Of a stretch of DNA of 64,000 nt, positions 23,001 to 36,009 are shown in pieces; positions within the stretch are counted from its first letter, which is position 1; each line of letters opens with the position of its first letter. Below the pieces are notes generated by a model. That model worked only from the letters and a program-made list of their open reading frames with translations. It was not told the DNA's origin and made no database searches. Origin of the DNA: Anaspis maculata (taxonomy: Eukaryota > Arthropoda > Insecta > Coleoptera > Scraptiidae); assembly GCA_949128115.1 (NCBI GenBank), contig OX421963.1:85259602-85323601 (forward strand), read 5' to 3'. A program made the translations under genes and the position numbers.

Positions 23001-23700
23001 AATATCGAAAAAAAAAGACACAATTTTTATCCAAAAAGTTCAGGTTTTGACCCACGTGACTTCAGACTTCAACCCACGTGACTCCAGGATTCAACCCACG
23101 TGACTTTTAAAACGATCGGTCACCACTTTAGGAGTTGGCAGCTACTTGTTCCAAACGCAACATCTTACAAACGAACACGAATTTCGAAAAAAAAGGCACA
23201 ATTGTTATCCAAAAAGTTCAGGTTTTAACCCACGTGACTTCAGGCTTCAACCCACGTGACGTCAGGCTTTAAACCACGTGACTTTTGAAACGATCGGTCA
23301 CCACTTTTGGAGTTGGCAGCTTCTTGTTCCAAACGCAACATCTGACAAACGAACACGAATATCGGAGAAAAAAGACACAATTGTTATCCAAAAAGTTCAG
23401 GTTTTAACCCATGTGACTTCAGGCTCCAACCCACGTGACTCCAGGCCTCAACCCACGTGACTCTTGAAACGATCGGTCACCACTTTTGGAGTTGGCAGCT
23501 ACTTGTTCCAAACGCAACATCTGACAAACGAACACGGATATCAAAAAAAAAAAGACACAATTGTTATCCAAAAAGTTGAGGTTTCAACCCACGTGACATC
23601 AGGCTTAAACCCACGTGACTTCAGGCTTCAACCCACGTGACTTTTAAAACGATCGGTCAACACTTTTGCAGTTGGCAGCTACTTGTTCCAAACGCAACAT
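17055..23700. repeat. Higher-order repeat A: four tandem copies of a 1656-bp unit
   Basis: Identical landmark monomers recur at exactly 1656-bp steps (for example 17596, 19252, 20908, 22564). The unit holds nine monomers; one has five CACGTG boxes, which accounts for the extra 44 bp. Copies differ by only isolated changes (for example ACAATTTTTATCC versus ACAATTTTCATCC near 19714), so amplification is recent. The last copy diverges near 23715. Confidence 0.9.
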
Positions 23701-24589
23701 CTGACAAACGAACACGAATATCGGAGAAAAAAGACACAATTGTTATCCAAAAAGTTCAGGTTTTAACCCATGTGACTTCAGGCTCCAACCCACGTGACTC
23801 CAGGCCTCAACCTACGTGACTCTTGAAACGATCGGTCACCACTTTTGGAGTTGGCAGCTACTTGTTCCAAACGCAACATCTGACAAACGAACACGGATAT
23901 CGAAAAAAAAATGACACAATTGTTATCCAAAAAGTTGAGGTTTCAACCCACGTGACATCAGGCTTAAACCCACGTGACTTCAGGCTTCAATCCACGTGAC
24001 TTTTGAAACGATCGGTCAACACTTTTGCAGTTGGCAGCTACTTGTTCCAAACGCAACATCTGACAAACGAACACGAATATCGAAAAAAAAAGACACAATT
24101 GTTATCCAAAAAGTTCAGGTTTTAACCCACGTGACTTCGAACTTCAACCCACGTGACTTCAGGCTTCAACCCACGTGTCTTTTGAAACGATCGGTCACCA
24201 CTTTTGGAGTTGGCAGCTACTTGTTCCAAACGCAACATCTGACAAACGAACACGGATATCGAAAAAAAAAAGACACAATTGTTATCCAAAAAGTTGAGGT
24301 TTCAACCCACGTGACATCAGGCTTGAACCCACGTGACTTCAGGCTTCAACCCACGTGACTTTTAAAACGATCGGTCAACACTTTTGCAGTTGGCAGCTAC
24401 TTGTTCCAAACGCAACATCTGACAAACGAACACGAATATCGAAAAAAAAAGACACAATTGTTATCCAAAAAGTTCAGGTTTTGACCCACGTGACTTTAGG
24501 CTTCAGCCCACGTGACTTCAGGCTTCAACCCACGTGACTCCAGGCTTCAACCCACGTGACTTTTAAAACGATCGGTCACCAATCTTGGA

Positions 24590-27500
24590 GTTGGCAGCTA
24601 CTTGTTCCAAACGCAACATCTGACAAACGAACACGAATATCGAAAAAAAAAGACACAATTGTTATCCAAAAAGTTCAGGTTTTAACCCACGTGACTACAG
24701 GCTTCAACCCACGTGACTTCAGGCTTCAACCCCCGTGACTTTTAAAACGATCGGTCACCACTTTTGGAGTTGGCAGCTACTTGTTTCAAACGCAACACCT
24801 GACAAACGAACACGAATATCAAAAAAAAAAGACACAATTGTTATCCAAAAAGTTCAGGTTTGAATCCACGTGACTTCAGGCTTCAACCCACGTGAATCCA
24901 GGCTTCAGCCCACGTGACTTTTGAAACAATCGGTCACCACTTGTGGAGTTGGCAGCTTCTTGTTCCAAACGCAACATCTGACAAACGAACACGAATAACG
25001 AAAAAAAAAGACACAATTGTTATCCAAAAAGTTCAGGTTTCAACCCACGTGACTTCGGGCTTCAACCCACGTGACTTCGGGCTTCAACCCACGTGTCTTT
25101 TGAAACGATCGGTCACCACTTGTTCCAAACGCAACATCTGACAAACGAACTCAAATATAAAAAAAAGAAGACACAATTGTTACTCAAAAAGTTCAGGTTT
25201 TAACCCACGTGACTTCAGGCTTCATCCCACGTGACTTCAGGCTTCGACCCACGTGATTTTTGAAACGATCAGTCACCACATTTGGAGTTGGCAGCTACTT
25301 GTTCCAAACGCAACATCTGACAAAGGAACACGGATATCGAAAAAAAAAGACACAATTGTTATCCAAAAGTTCAGGTTTTAACCCACGTGACTTCAGGCTT
25401 CAACCCACGTGACTTTTAAAACGATCGGTCACCACTTTATGAGTTGGCAGCTACTTGTTCCTAACGCAACACCTGACAAACGATCACGAATATCAAAAAA
25501 AAGACACAATTGTTGTCCAAAAAGTTCAGGTTTTAACCCACGTGACTTCAGGCTTCAACCCACGTGACTCCAGGCTTCAACCTACGTGACTTTCAAAACG
25601 ATCGGTCACCACTTTTGGAGTTGGCAGCTATTTGTTCCAAACGCAACATCTGACAAACGAACACAAATATCGAAAAAAAAAGACACAATTGTTATCCAAA
25701 AAGTTCAGGTTCTAACTCACGTGACTTCAGGTTTTAACCCACGTGACTTCAGGCTTCAACCCACGTGACTTTTAAAACGATCGGTCACCACTTTTGGAGT
25801 TGGCAGCTACTTGTTCCAAACGCAACACCTGACAAACGATCACGAATATCAAAGAAAAAGACACAATTGTTTTCCAAAAAGTTAAGTTTTTTACCCACGT
25901 GACTTCAGGCTTCAACCCACGTGACTTCAGGCTTCAACCCACGTGATTTTCAAAACGATCGGTCACCACTTTTGGAGTTGGCAGCTACTTGTTCCAAACG
26001 CAACATCTGACAAACGAACACGAATATCGAAAAAAAAAGACACAATTGTTATCCAAAAAGTTCAGGTTTTGACCCACGTGACTTCAGGCTTCAACCCACG
26101 TGACTTCAGGCTTCAACCCACGTGACTTTTGAAACGATCGGTCACCACTTTTGGAGTTGGCAGCTACTTGTTCCAAACGCAACACCTGAAAAACGAACAC
26201 GAATATCAGAAAAAAAAAGACACAATTGTTATCCAAAAAGTTCAGGTTTTGACCCACGTGACTTCAGGCTTCAACCCACGTGACACCAGGCTCCAACCCA
26301 CGTGACTTTCAAAACGATCGGTCACCACTCTTGGAGTTGGCAGCTACTTGTTCCAAACGCAACATCTGACAAACGAACACGAATATCGAAAAAAAAAGAC
26401 ACAATTGTTAACCAAAAAGTTTAGGTTTTAGCCCACGTGACTTCAGGCTTCAACCCACGTGACTACAGGCTTCAACCCACGTGACTATTGAAACAATCGG
26501 TCACCACTTTTGGAGATGGCAGCTACTTGTTCCAAACGCAACATCTGACAAACGAACTCAAATATAAAAAAAAAGACACAATTGTTACCCAAAAAGTTCG
26601 GGTTTCAACCCACGTGACTTCAGGCTTCATCCCACGTGACTTCAGGCTTCGACCCACGTGATTTTTGAAACGATCGGTCACCACTTTTGGAGTTGGCAGC
26701 TACTTGTTCCAAACGCAACATCTGACAAACGAAGACAAATATCAAAAAAGAAGACACAATTGTTATCCAAGAAGTTCAGGTTTTAACCCACGTGACTTCG
26801 GGCTTCAACCCACGTGACTTCAGGCTTCAACCCACGTGACGTCAGGCTTCAACCCACGTGACTTCAGGCTTCAACCCACGTGACTTTTAAAAAGATCGGT
26901 CACCACTTTTGGAATTGGCAGCTACTTGTTCCAAACGCAACATCTGACAAACGAACACGAATATCAAAAGAAAAAAAGACACAATTGTTATCCAAAAAGT
27001 TCAGGTTTCAACCCACGTGACTTGAGGCTTCAACCCACGTGACTACAGGCTTCAACCCACGTGACTTTTAAAACGATCGGTCACCACTTTTGGAGTTGGC
27101 AGCTACTTGTTCCAAACGCAACATCTGACAAACGAACACAAATATCGAAAAAGAAAGACACAATTGTTATCCTAAAAGTTCAGGTTTTGACCCACGTGAC
27201 TTCAGGCTTCAACCCACGTGACTCCAGGCTTCAACCCACGTGACTTTTAAAACGATCGGTTACCACTTTTGGAGTTGGCAGCTACTTGTTCCAAACGCAA
27301 CATCTGACTAACGAAGACAAATATCAAAAAAGAAGACACAATTGTTATCCAAGAAGTTCAGGTTTTAACCCACGTGACTTCGGGCTTCAACCCACGTGAC
27401 TTCAGGCTTCAACCCACGTGACGTCAGGCTTCAACCCACGTGACTTCAGGCTTCAACCCACGTGACTTTTAAAAAGATCGGTCACCACTTTTGGAATTGG

Positions 27501-28785
27501 CAGCTACTTGTTCCAAACGCAACATCTGACAAACGAACACAAATATCAAAAGAAAAAAAGACACAACTGTTATCCAAAAAGTTCAGGTTTTAACCCACGT
27601 GACTTAAGGCTTCAACCCACGTGACTCCAGGCTTCAACCCACGTGACTTTTAAAACGATCGGTCACCACTTTTGGAGTTGGCAGCTACTTGTTCCAAACG
27701 CAACATCTGACAAACGAACACAAATATCGAAAAAAAAAGACACAATTGTTATCCTAAAAGTTCAGGTTTTGACCCACGTGACTTCAGGCTTCAACCCACG
27801 TGACTCCAGGCTCCAACCCACGTGACTTTTAGAACGATCGGTTACCACTTTTGGAGTTGGCAGCTACTTGTTCCAAACGCAACATCTGACAAACGAAGAC
27901 AAATATCAAAAAAGAAGACACAATTGTTATCCAAGAAGTTCAGGTTTTAACCCACGTGACTTCGGGCTTCAACCCACGTGACTTCAGGCTTCAACCCACG
28001 TGACTTTTAAAACGATCGGTCACCACTTTTGGAATTGGCAGCTTCTTGTTCCAAACGCAACATCTGACAAACAAACACGAATATCGAAAAAAAAAAGACA
28101 CAATTTTTATCCAAAAAGTTCAGGTTTTGACCCACGTGACTTCAGACTTCAACCCACGTGACTCCAGGATTCAACCCACGTGACTTTTAAAACGATCGGT
28201 CACCACTTTAGGAGTTGGCAGCTACTTGTTCCAAACGCAACATCTTACAAACGAACACGAATTTCGAAAAAAAAGACACAATTGTTATCCAAAAAGTTCA
28301 GGTTTTAACCCACGTGACTTCAGGCTTCAACCCACGTGACGTCAGGCTTCAAACCACGTGACTTTTGAAACGATCGGTCACCACTTTTGGAGTTGGCAGC
28401 TTCTTGTTCCAAACGCAACATCTGACAAACGAACACGAATAACGAAAAAAAAAAGACACAATTGTTATCCAAAAAGTTCAGGTTTTAACCCACGTTACTT
28501 CGGGCTTCAACCCACGTGACTTCAGGCTTCAACCCACGTGTCTTTTGAAACGATCGGTCACCACTTGTGGAGTTGGCAGCTACTTGTTCCAAACGCAACA
28601 TCTGACAAACGAACACGAATATCGGAGAAAAAAAACACAATTGTTATCCAAAAAGTTCAGGTTTCAACCCATGTGACTTCAGGCTCCAACCCACGTGACT
28701 CCAGGCCTCAACCCACGTGACTCTTGAAACGATCGGACACCACTTTTGGAGTTGGCAGCTACTTGTTCCAAACGCAACATCTGAC
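24590..28785. repeat. Higher-order repeat B, copy 1 (about 4.2 kb)
   Basis: Matches 30654-34848 at a constant offset of 6064 bp over more than 20 monomers, including private variants and the 19-bp deletion at 25121. Diverges after the CTCTTGAAACGATCGG monomer near 28720-28790. Confidence 0.85.
25509..25514. other. Unoccupied paralogous insertion site 1
   Basis: GACACAATTGTTGTCCAAAAAG is present here without interruption. Both sides match the flanks of the element, with a single ATTGTT, which confirms the duplication. Confidence 0.9.
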
Positions 28786-30653
28786 AAACGAACACGGATA
28801 TCGAAAAAAAAAAGACACAATTGTTATCCAAAAAGTTGAGGTTTCAACCCACGTGACATCAGGCTTAAACCCACGTGACTTCAGGCTTCAACCCACGTGA
28901 CTTTTAAAACGATCGGTCAACACTTTTGCAGTTGGCAGCTACTTGTTCCAAACGCAACATCTGACAAACGAACACGAATATCGAAAAAAAAAGACAAAAT
29001 TGTCATCCAAAAAGTTCAGGTTTTAACCCACGTGACTTCAGGCTTCATCCCACGTGACTTCAGGCTTCAACCCACGTGATTTTTAAAACAATCGGTCACC
29101 ACTTCTGGAGTTGCCAGCTACTTGTTCCAAACGCAACACCTGACAAACGAACACGGATATCAAGAAAAAAGACACAATTGTTATCCAAAAAGTTCAGGTT
29201 TTAACCCACGTGACTTCAGGCCTCGAACCACGTGACTGATGAAACGATCGGTCACCACATTTGGAGTTGGCAGCTACTTGTTCCAAACGCAACATCTGAC
29301 AAACGAACACAAATATCAAAAAAAAATACACAATTGTTATCTAAAAAGTTTAGGTTTCAATCCACGTGACTCCAGGCTTCAACCCACGTGACTTCAGGCT
29401 TCAACCCACGTGATTTTTAAAACGATCGGTCACCACTTTTGAAGTTGGCAGCTACTTGTTCCAAACGCATTATCTGACAAACGAACACAAATATCGGAAA
29501 AAAAAGACACAATTGTTATCCAAAAAGTTCAGGTTTTAACTCACGTGACTTCAGGCTTCAACCCACGTGCATTTCAAAGCGATCGGTCACCACTTTTGGA
29601 GTTGGCAGCTACTTGTTCCAAACGCAACACCTGACAAACGAACACGAATATCAAGGAAAAAGACACAATTGTTATCCAAAAAGTTCAGGCTAGAACCCAC
29701 GTGACTTCAGGCTTCAACCCACGTGACTCCAGGCTTCAACCCACGTGACTTTTGGAACGATCGGTCACCACTTGTGGAGTTGGCAGCTATTTGTTCCAAA
29801 CGCAACATCTGACAAACGAACACAGATATCAAAAAAAAAAGACCGAATTGTTATCCAGAAAGTTCAGGTTTTAACCCACGTGACTTCAGGCTTCAACCCA
29901 CGTGACGTCAGGCTTCAACCCACGTGACTTTTAGAACGATCGGTCACCACTTTTGGAGTTGGCAGCTACTTGTTCCAAACGCAACATCCGACAAACGATC
30001 ACGAATATCGAAGGAAAAAGACACAATTGTTATCCAAAAAGTTTAGGTTTCAACCCACGTGACTTCAGGCTCCAACCCACGTGACTCCAGGCCTCAACCC
30101 ACGTGACTCTTGAAACGATCGGTCACCACTTTTGGAGTTGGCAGCTACTTGTTCCAAACGCAACATCTGACAAACGAACACGAATATCGAAAAAAAGGAA
30201 AGACACAATTGTTATCCAAAATGTTCAGGTTTTAACCCACGTGACTCCAGGCTTCAACCCACGTGCATTTCAAAGCGATCGGTCACCACTTTTGGAGTTG
30301 GCAGCTACTTGTTCCAAACGCAACACCTGACAAACGAACACGAATATCAAGGAAAAAGACACAATTGTTATCCAAAAAGTTCAGGTTAGAACCCACGTGA
30401 CTTCAGGCTTCAACCCACGTGACTCCAGGCTTTAACCCACGTGACTTTTGGAACGATCGGTCACCACTTGTGGAGTTGGCAGCTATTTGTTCCAAACGCA
30501 ACATCTGACAAACGAACACAGATATCAAAAAAAAAAGACCGAATTGTTATCCAGAAAGTTCAGGTTTTAACCCACGTGACTTCAGGCTTCAACCCACGTG
30601 ACGTCAGGCTTCAACCCACGTGACTTTTAGAACGATCGGTCACCACTTTTGGA

Positions 30654-33600
30654 GTTGGCAGCTACTTGTTCCAAACGCAACATCTGACAAACGAACACGA
30701 ATATCGAAAAAAAAAGACACAATTGTTATCCAAAAAGTTCAGGTTTTAACCCACGTGACTACAGGCTTCAACCCACGTGACTTCAGGCTTCAACCCCCGT
30801 GACTTTTAAAACGATCGGTCACCACTTTTGGAGTTGGCAGCTACTTGTTTCAAACGCAACACCTGACAAACGAACACGAATATCAAAAAAAAAAGACACA
30901 ATTGTTATCCAAAAAGTTCAGGTTTGAATCCACGTGACTTCAGGCTTCAACCCACGTGAATCCAGGCTTCAGCCCACGTGACTTTTGAAACAATCGGTCA
31001 CCACTTGTGGAGTTGGCAGCTTCTTGTTCCAAACGCAACATCTGACAAACGAACACGAATAACGAAAAAAAAAGACACAATTGTTATCCAAAAAGTTCAG
31101 GTTTCAACCCACGTGACTTCGGGCTTCAACCCACGTGACTTCGGGCTTCAACCCACGTGTCTTTTGAAACGATCGGTCACCACTTGTTCCAAACGCAACA
31201 TCTGACAAACGAACTCAAATATAAAAAAAAGAAGACACAATTGTTACTCAAAAAGTTCAGGTTTTAACCCACGTGACTTCAGGCTTCATCCCACGTGACT
31301 TCAGGCTTCGACCCACGTGATTTTTGAAACGATCAGTCACCACATTTGGAGTTGGCAGCTACTTGTTCCAAACGCAACATCTGACAAAGGAACACGGATA
31401 TCGAAAAAAAAAGACACAATTGTTATCCAAAAGTTCAGGTTTTAACCCACGTGACTTCAGGCTTCAACCCACGTGACTTTTAAAACGATCGGTCACCACT
31501 TTATGAGTTGGCAGCTACTTGTTCCTAACGCAACACCTGACAAACGATCACGAATATCAAAAAAAAGACACAATTGTTGTCCAAAAAGTTCAGGTTTTAA
31601 CCCACGTGACTTCAGGCTTCAACCCACGTGACTCCAGGCTTCAACCTACGTGACTTTCAAAACGATCGGTCACCACTTTTGGAGTTGGCAGCTATTTGTT
31701 CCAAACGCAACATCTGACAAACGAACACAAATATCGAAAAAAAAAGACACAATTGTTATCCAAAAAGTTCAGGTTCTAACTCACGTGACTTCAGGTTTTA
31801 ACCCACGTGACTTCAGGCTTCAACCCACGTGACTTTTAAAACGATCGGTCACCACTTTTGGAGTTGGCAGCTACTTGTTCCAAACGCAACACCTGACAAA
31901 CGATCACGAATATCAAAGAAAAAGACACAATTGTTTTCCAAAAAGTTAAGTTTTTTACCCACGTGACTTCAGGCTTCAACCCACGTGACTTCAGGCTTCA
32001 ACCCACGTGATTTTCAAAACGATCGGTCACCACTTTTGGAGTTGGCAGCTACTTGTTCCAAACGCAACATCTGACAAACGAACACGAATATCGAAAAAAA
32101 AAGACACAATTGTTATCCAAAAAGTTCAGGTTTTGACCCACGTGACTTCAGGCTTCAACCCACGTGACTTCAGGCTTCAACCCACGTGACTTTTGAAACG
32201 ATCGGTCACCACTTTTGGAGTTGGCAGCTACTTGTTCCAAACGCAACACCTGAAAAACGAACACGAATATCAGAAAAAAAAAGACACAATTGTTATCCAA
32301 AAAGTTCAGGTTTTGACCCACGTGACTTCAGGCTTCAACCCACGTGACACCAGGCTCCAACCCACGTGACTTTCAAAACGATCGGTCACCACTCTTGGAG
32401 TTGGCAGCTACTTGTTCCAAACGCAACATCTGACAAACGAACACGAATATCGAAAAAAAAAGACACAATTGTTAACCAAAAAGTTTAGGTTTTAGCCCAC
32501 GTGACTTCAGGCTTCAACCCACGTGACTACAGGCTTCAACCCACGTGACTATTGAAACAATCGGTCACCACTTTTGGAGATGGCAGCTACTTGTTCCAAA
32601 CGCAACATCTGACAAACGAACTCAAATATAAAAAAAAAGACACAATTGTTACCCAAAAAGTTCGGGTTTCAACCCACGTGACTTCAGGCTTCATCCCACG
32701 TGACTTCAGGCTTCGACCCACGTGATTTTTGAAACGATCGGTCACCACTTTTGGAGTTGGCAGCTACTTGTTCCAAACGCAACATCTGACAAACGAAGAC
32801 AAATATCAAAAAAGAAGACACAATTGTTATCCAAGAAGTTCAGGTTTTAACCCACGTGACTTCGGGCTTCAACCCACGTGACTTCAGGCTTCAACCCACG
32901 TGACGTCAGGCTTCAACCCACGTGACTTCAGGCTTCAACCCACGTGACTTTTAAAAAGATCGGTCACCACTTTTGGAATTGGCAGCTACTTGTTCCAAAC
33001 GCAACATCTGACAAACGAACACGAATATCAAAAGAAAAAAAGACACAATTGTTATCCAAAAAGTTCAGGTTTCAACCCACGTGACTTGAGGCTTCAACCC
33101 ACGTGACTACAGGCTTCAACCCACGTGACTTTTAAAACGATCGGTCACCACTTTTGGAGTTGGCAGCTACTTGTTCCAAACGCAACATCTGACAAACGAA
33201 CACAAATATCGAAAAAGAAAGACACAATTGTTATCCTAAAAGTTCAGGTTTTGACCCACGTGACTTCAGGCTTCAACCCACGTGACTCCAGGCTTCAACC
33301 CACGTGACTTTTAAAACGATCGGTTACCACTTTTGGAGTTGGCAGCTACTTGTTCCAAACGCAACATCTGACTAACGAAGACAAATATCAAAAAAGAAGA
33401 CACAATTGTTATCCAAGAAGTTCAGGTTTTAACCCACGTGACTTCGGGCTTCAACCCACGTGACTTCAGGCTTCAACCCACGTGACGTCAGGCTTCAACC
33501 CACGTGACTTCAGGCTTCAACCCACGTGACTTTTAAAAAGATCGGTCACCACTTTTGGAATTGGCAGCTACTTGTTCCAAACGCAACATCTGACAAACGA

Positions 33601-34848
33601 ACACAAATATCAAAAGAAAAAAAGACACAACTGTTATCCAAAAAGTTCAGGTTTTAACCCACGTGACTTAAGGCTTCAACCCACGTGACTCCAGGCTTCA
33701 ACCCACGTGACTTTTAAAACGATCGGTCACCACTTTTGGAGTTGGCAGCTACTTGTTCCAAACGCAACATCTGACAAACGAACACAAATATCGAAAAAAA
33801 AAGACACAATTGTTATCCTAAAAGTTCAGGTTTTGACCCACGTGACTTCAGGCTTCAACCCACGTGACTCCAGGCTCCAACCCACGTGACTTTTAGAACG
33901 ATCGGTTACCACTTTTGGAGTTGGCAGCTACTTGTTCCAAACGCAACATCTGACAAACGAAGACAAATATCAAAAAAGAAGACACAATTGTTATCCAAGA
34001 AGTTCAGGTTTTAACCCACGTGACTTCGGGCTTCAACCCACGTGACTTCAGGCTTCAACCCACGTGACTTTTAAAACGATCGGTCACCACTTTTGGAATT
34101 GGCAGCTTCTTGTTCCAAACGCAACATCTGACAAACAAACACGAATATCGAAAAAAAAAAGACACAATTTTTATCCAAAAAGTTCAGGTTTTGACCCACG
34201 TGACTTCAGACTTCAACCCACGTGACTCCAGGATTCAACCCACGTGACTTTTAAAACGATCGGTCACCACTTTAGGAGTTGGCAGCTACTTGTTCCAAAC
34301 GCAACATCTTACAAACGAACACGAATTTCGAAAAAAAAGACACAATTGTTATCCAAAAAGTTCAGGTTTTAACCCACGTGACTTCAGGCTTCAACCCACG
34401 TGACGTCAGGCTTCAAACCACGTGACTTTTGAAACGATCGGTCACCACTTTTGGAGTTGGCAGCTTCTTGTTCCAAACGCAACATCTGACAAACGAACAC
34501 GAATAACGAAAAAAAAAAGACACAATTGTTATCCAAAAAGTTCAGGTTTTAACCCACGTTACTTCGGGCTTCAACCCACGTGACTTCAGGCTTCAACCCA
34601 CGTGTCTTTTGAAACGATCGGTCACCACTTGTGGAGTTGGCAGCTACTTGTTCCAAACGCAACATCTGACAAACGAACACGAATATCGGAGAAAAAAAAC
34701 ACAATTGTTATCCAAAAAGTTCAGGTTTCAACCCATGTGACTTCAGGCTCCAACCCACGTGACTCCAGGCCTCAACCCACGTGACTCTTGAAACGATCGG
34801 TCACCACTTTTGGAGTTGGCAGCTACTTGTTCCAAACGCAACATCTGA
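30654..34848. repeat. Higher-order repeat B, copy 2 (about 4.2 kb)
   Basis: The second copy of 24590-28785. After about 34781 the array instead follows the block at 30103-30620 (offset 4678), recording an unequal exchange. Confidence 0.85.
31573..31578. other. Unoccupied paralogous insertion site 2
   Basis: Same uninterrupted GACACAATTGTTGTCC context as 25509-25514, within repeat B copy 2. Confidence 0.9.
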
Positions 34849-36009
34849 CAAACGAACACGAATATCGAAAAAAAGGAAAGACACAATTGTTATCCAAAAT
34901 GTTCAGGTTTTAACCCACGTGACTCCAGGCTTCAACCCACGTGCATTTCAAAGCGATCGGTCACCACTTTTGGAGTTGGCAGCTACTTGTTCCAAACGCA
35001 ACACCTGACAAACGAACACGAATATCAAGGAAAAAGACACAATTGTTATCCAAAAAGTTCAGGTTAGAACCCACGTGACTTCAGGCTTCAACCCACGTGA
35101 CTCCAGGCTTTAACCCACGTGACTTTTGGAACGATCGGTCACCACTTGTGGAGTTGGCAGCTATTTGTTCCAAACGCAACATCTGACAAACGAACACAGA
35201 TATCAAAAAAAAAAGACCGAATTGTTATCCAGAAAGTTCAGGTTTTAACCCACGTGACTTCAGGCTTCAACCACCGTGACGTCAGGCTTCAACCCACGTG
35301 ACTTTTAGAACGATCGGTCACCACTTTTGGAGTTGGCAGCTACTTGTTCCAAACGCAAGATCTGACAAACGATCACGAATATCGAAGAAAAAAGACACAA
35401 TTGTTATCCAAAAAGTTTAGGTTTCAACCCACGTGACTTCAGGCTCCAACCCACGTGACTCCAGGCCTCAACCCACGTGACTCTTGAAACGATCGGTCAC
35501 CACTTTTGGAGTTGGCAGCTACTTGTTCCAAACGCAACATCTGACAAACGAACACGAATATCGAAAAAAAGGAAAGACACAATTGTTATCCAAAATGTTC
35601 AGGTTTTAACCCACGTGACTTCAGGCTTCAACCCACGTGACTTCAGGCTTCAACCCACGTGACTTCAGGCTTCAACCAACGTGACTTTTAAAACGATCGG
35701 TCACCACTTTTGGAATTGGCAGCTTCTTGTTCCAAACGCAACATCTGACAAACAAACACGAATATCGAAAAAAAAAGACACAATTTTTATCCAAAAAGTT
35801 CAGGTTTTGACCCACGTGACTTCAGTCTTCAACCCACGTGACTTCAGGCTTCAACCCACGTGATTTTTGAAACGATCGGTCACCACTTTCGGAGTTGGCA
35901 GCTACTTGTTCCAAACGCAACATCTGAAAAACGAACACGAATATCGAAAAAAAAAGACACAATTGTTATCCAGAAAGTTCAGGTTTTGACCCACGTGACT
36001 TCAGGCTTC

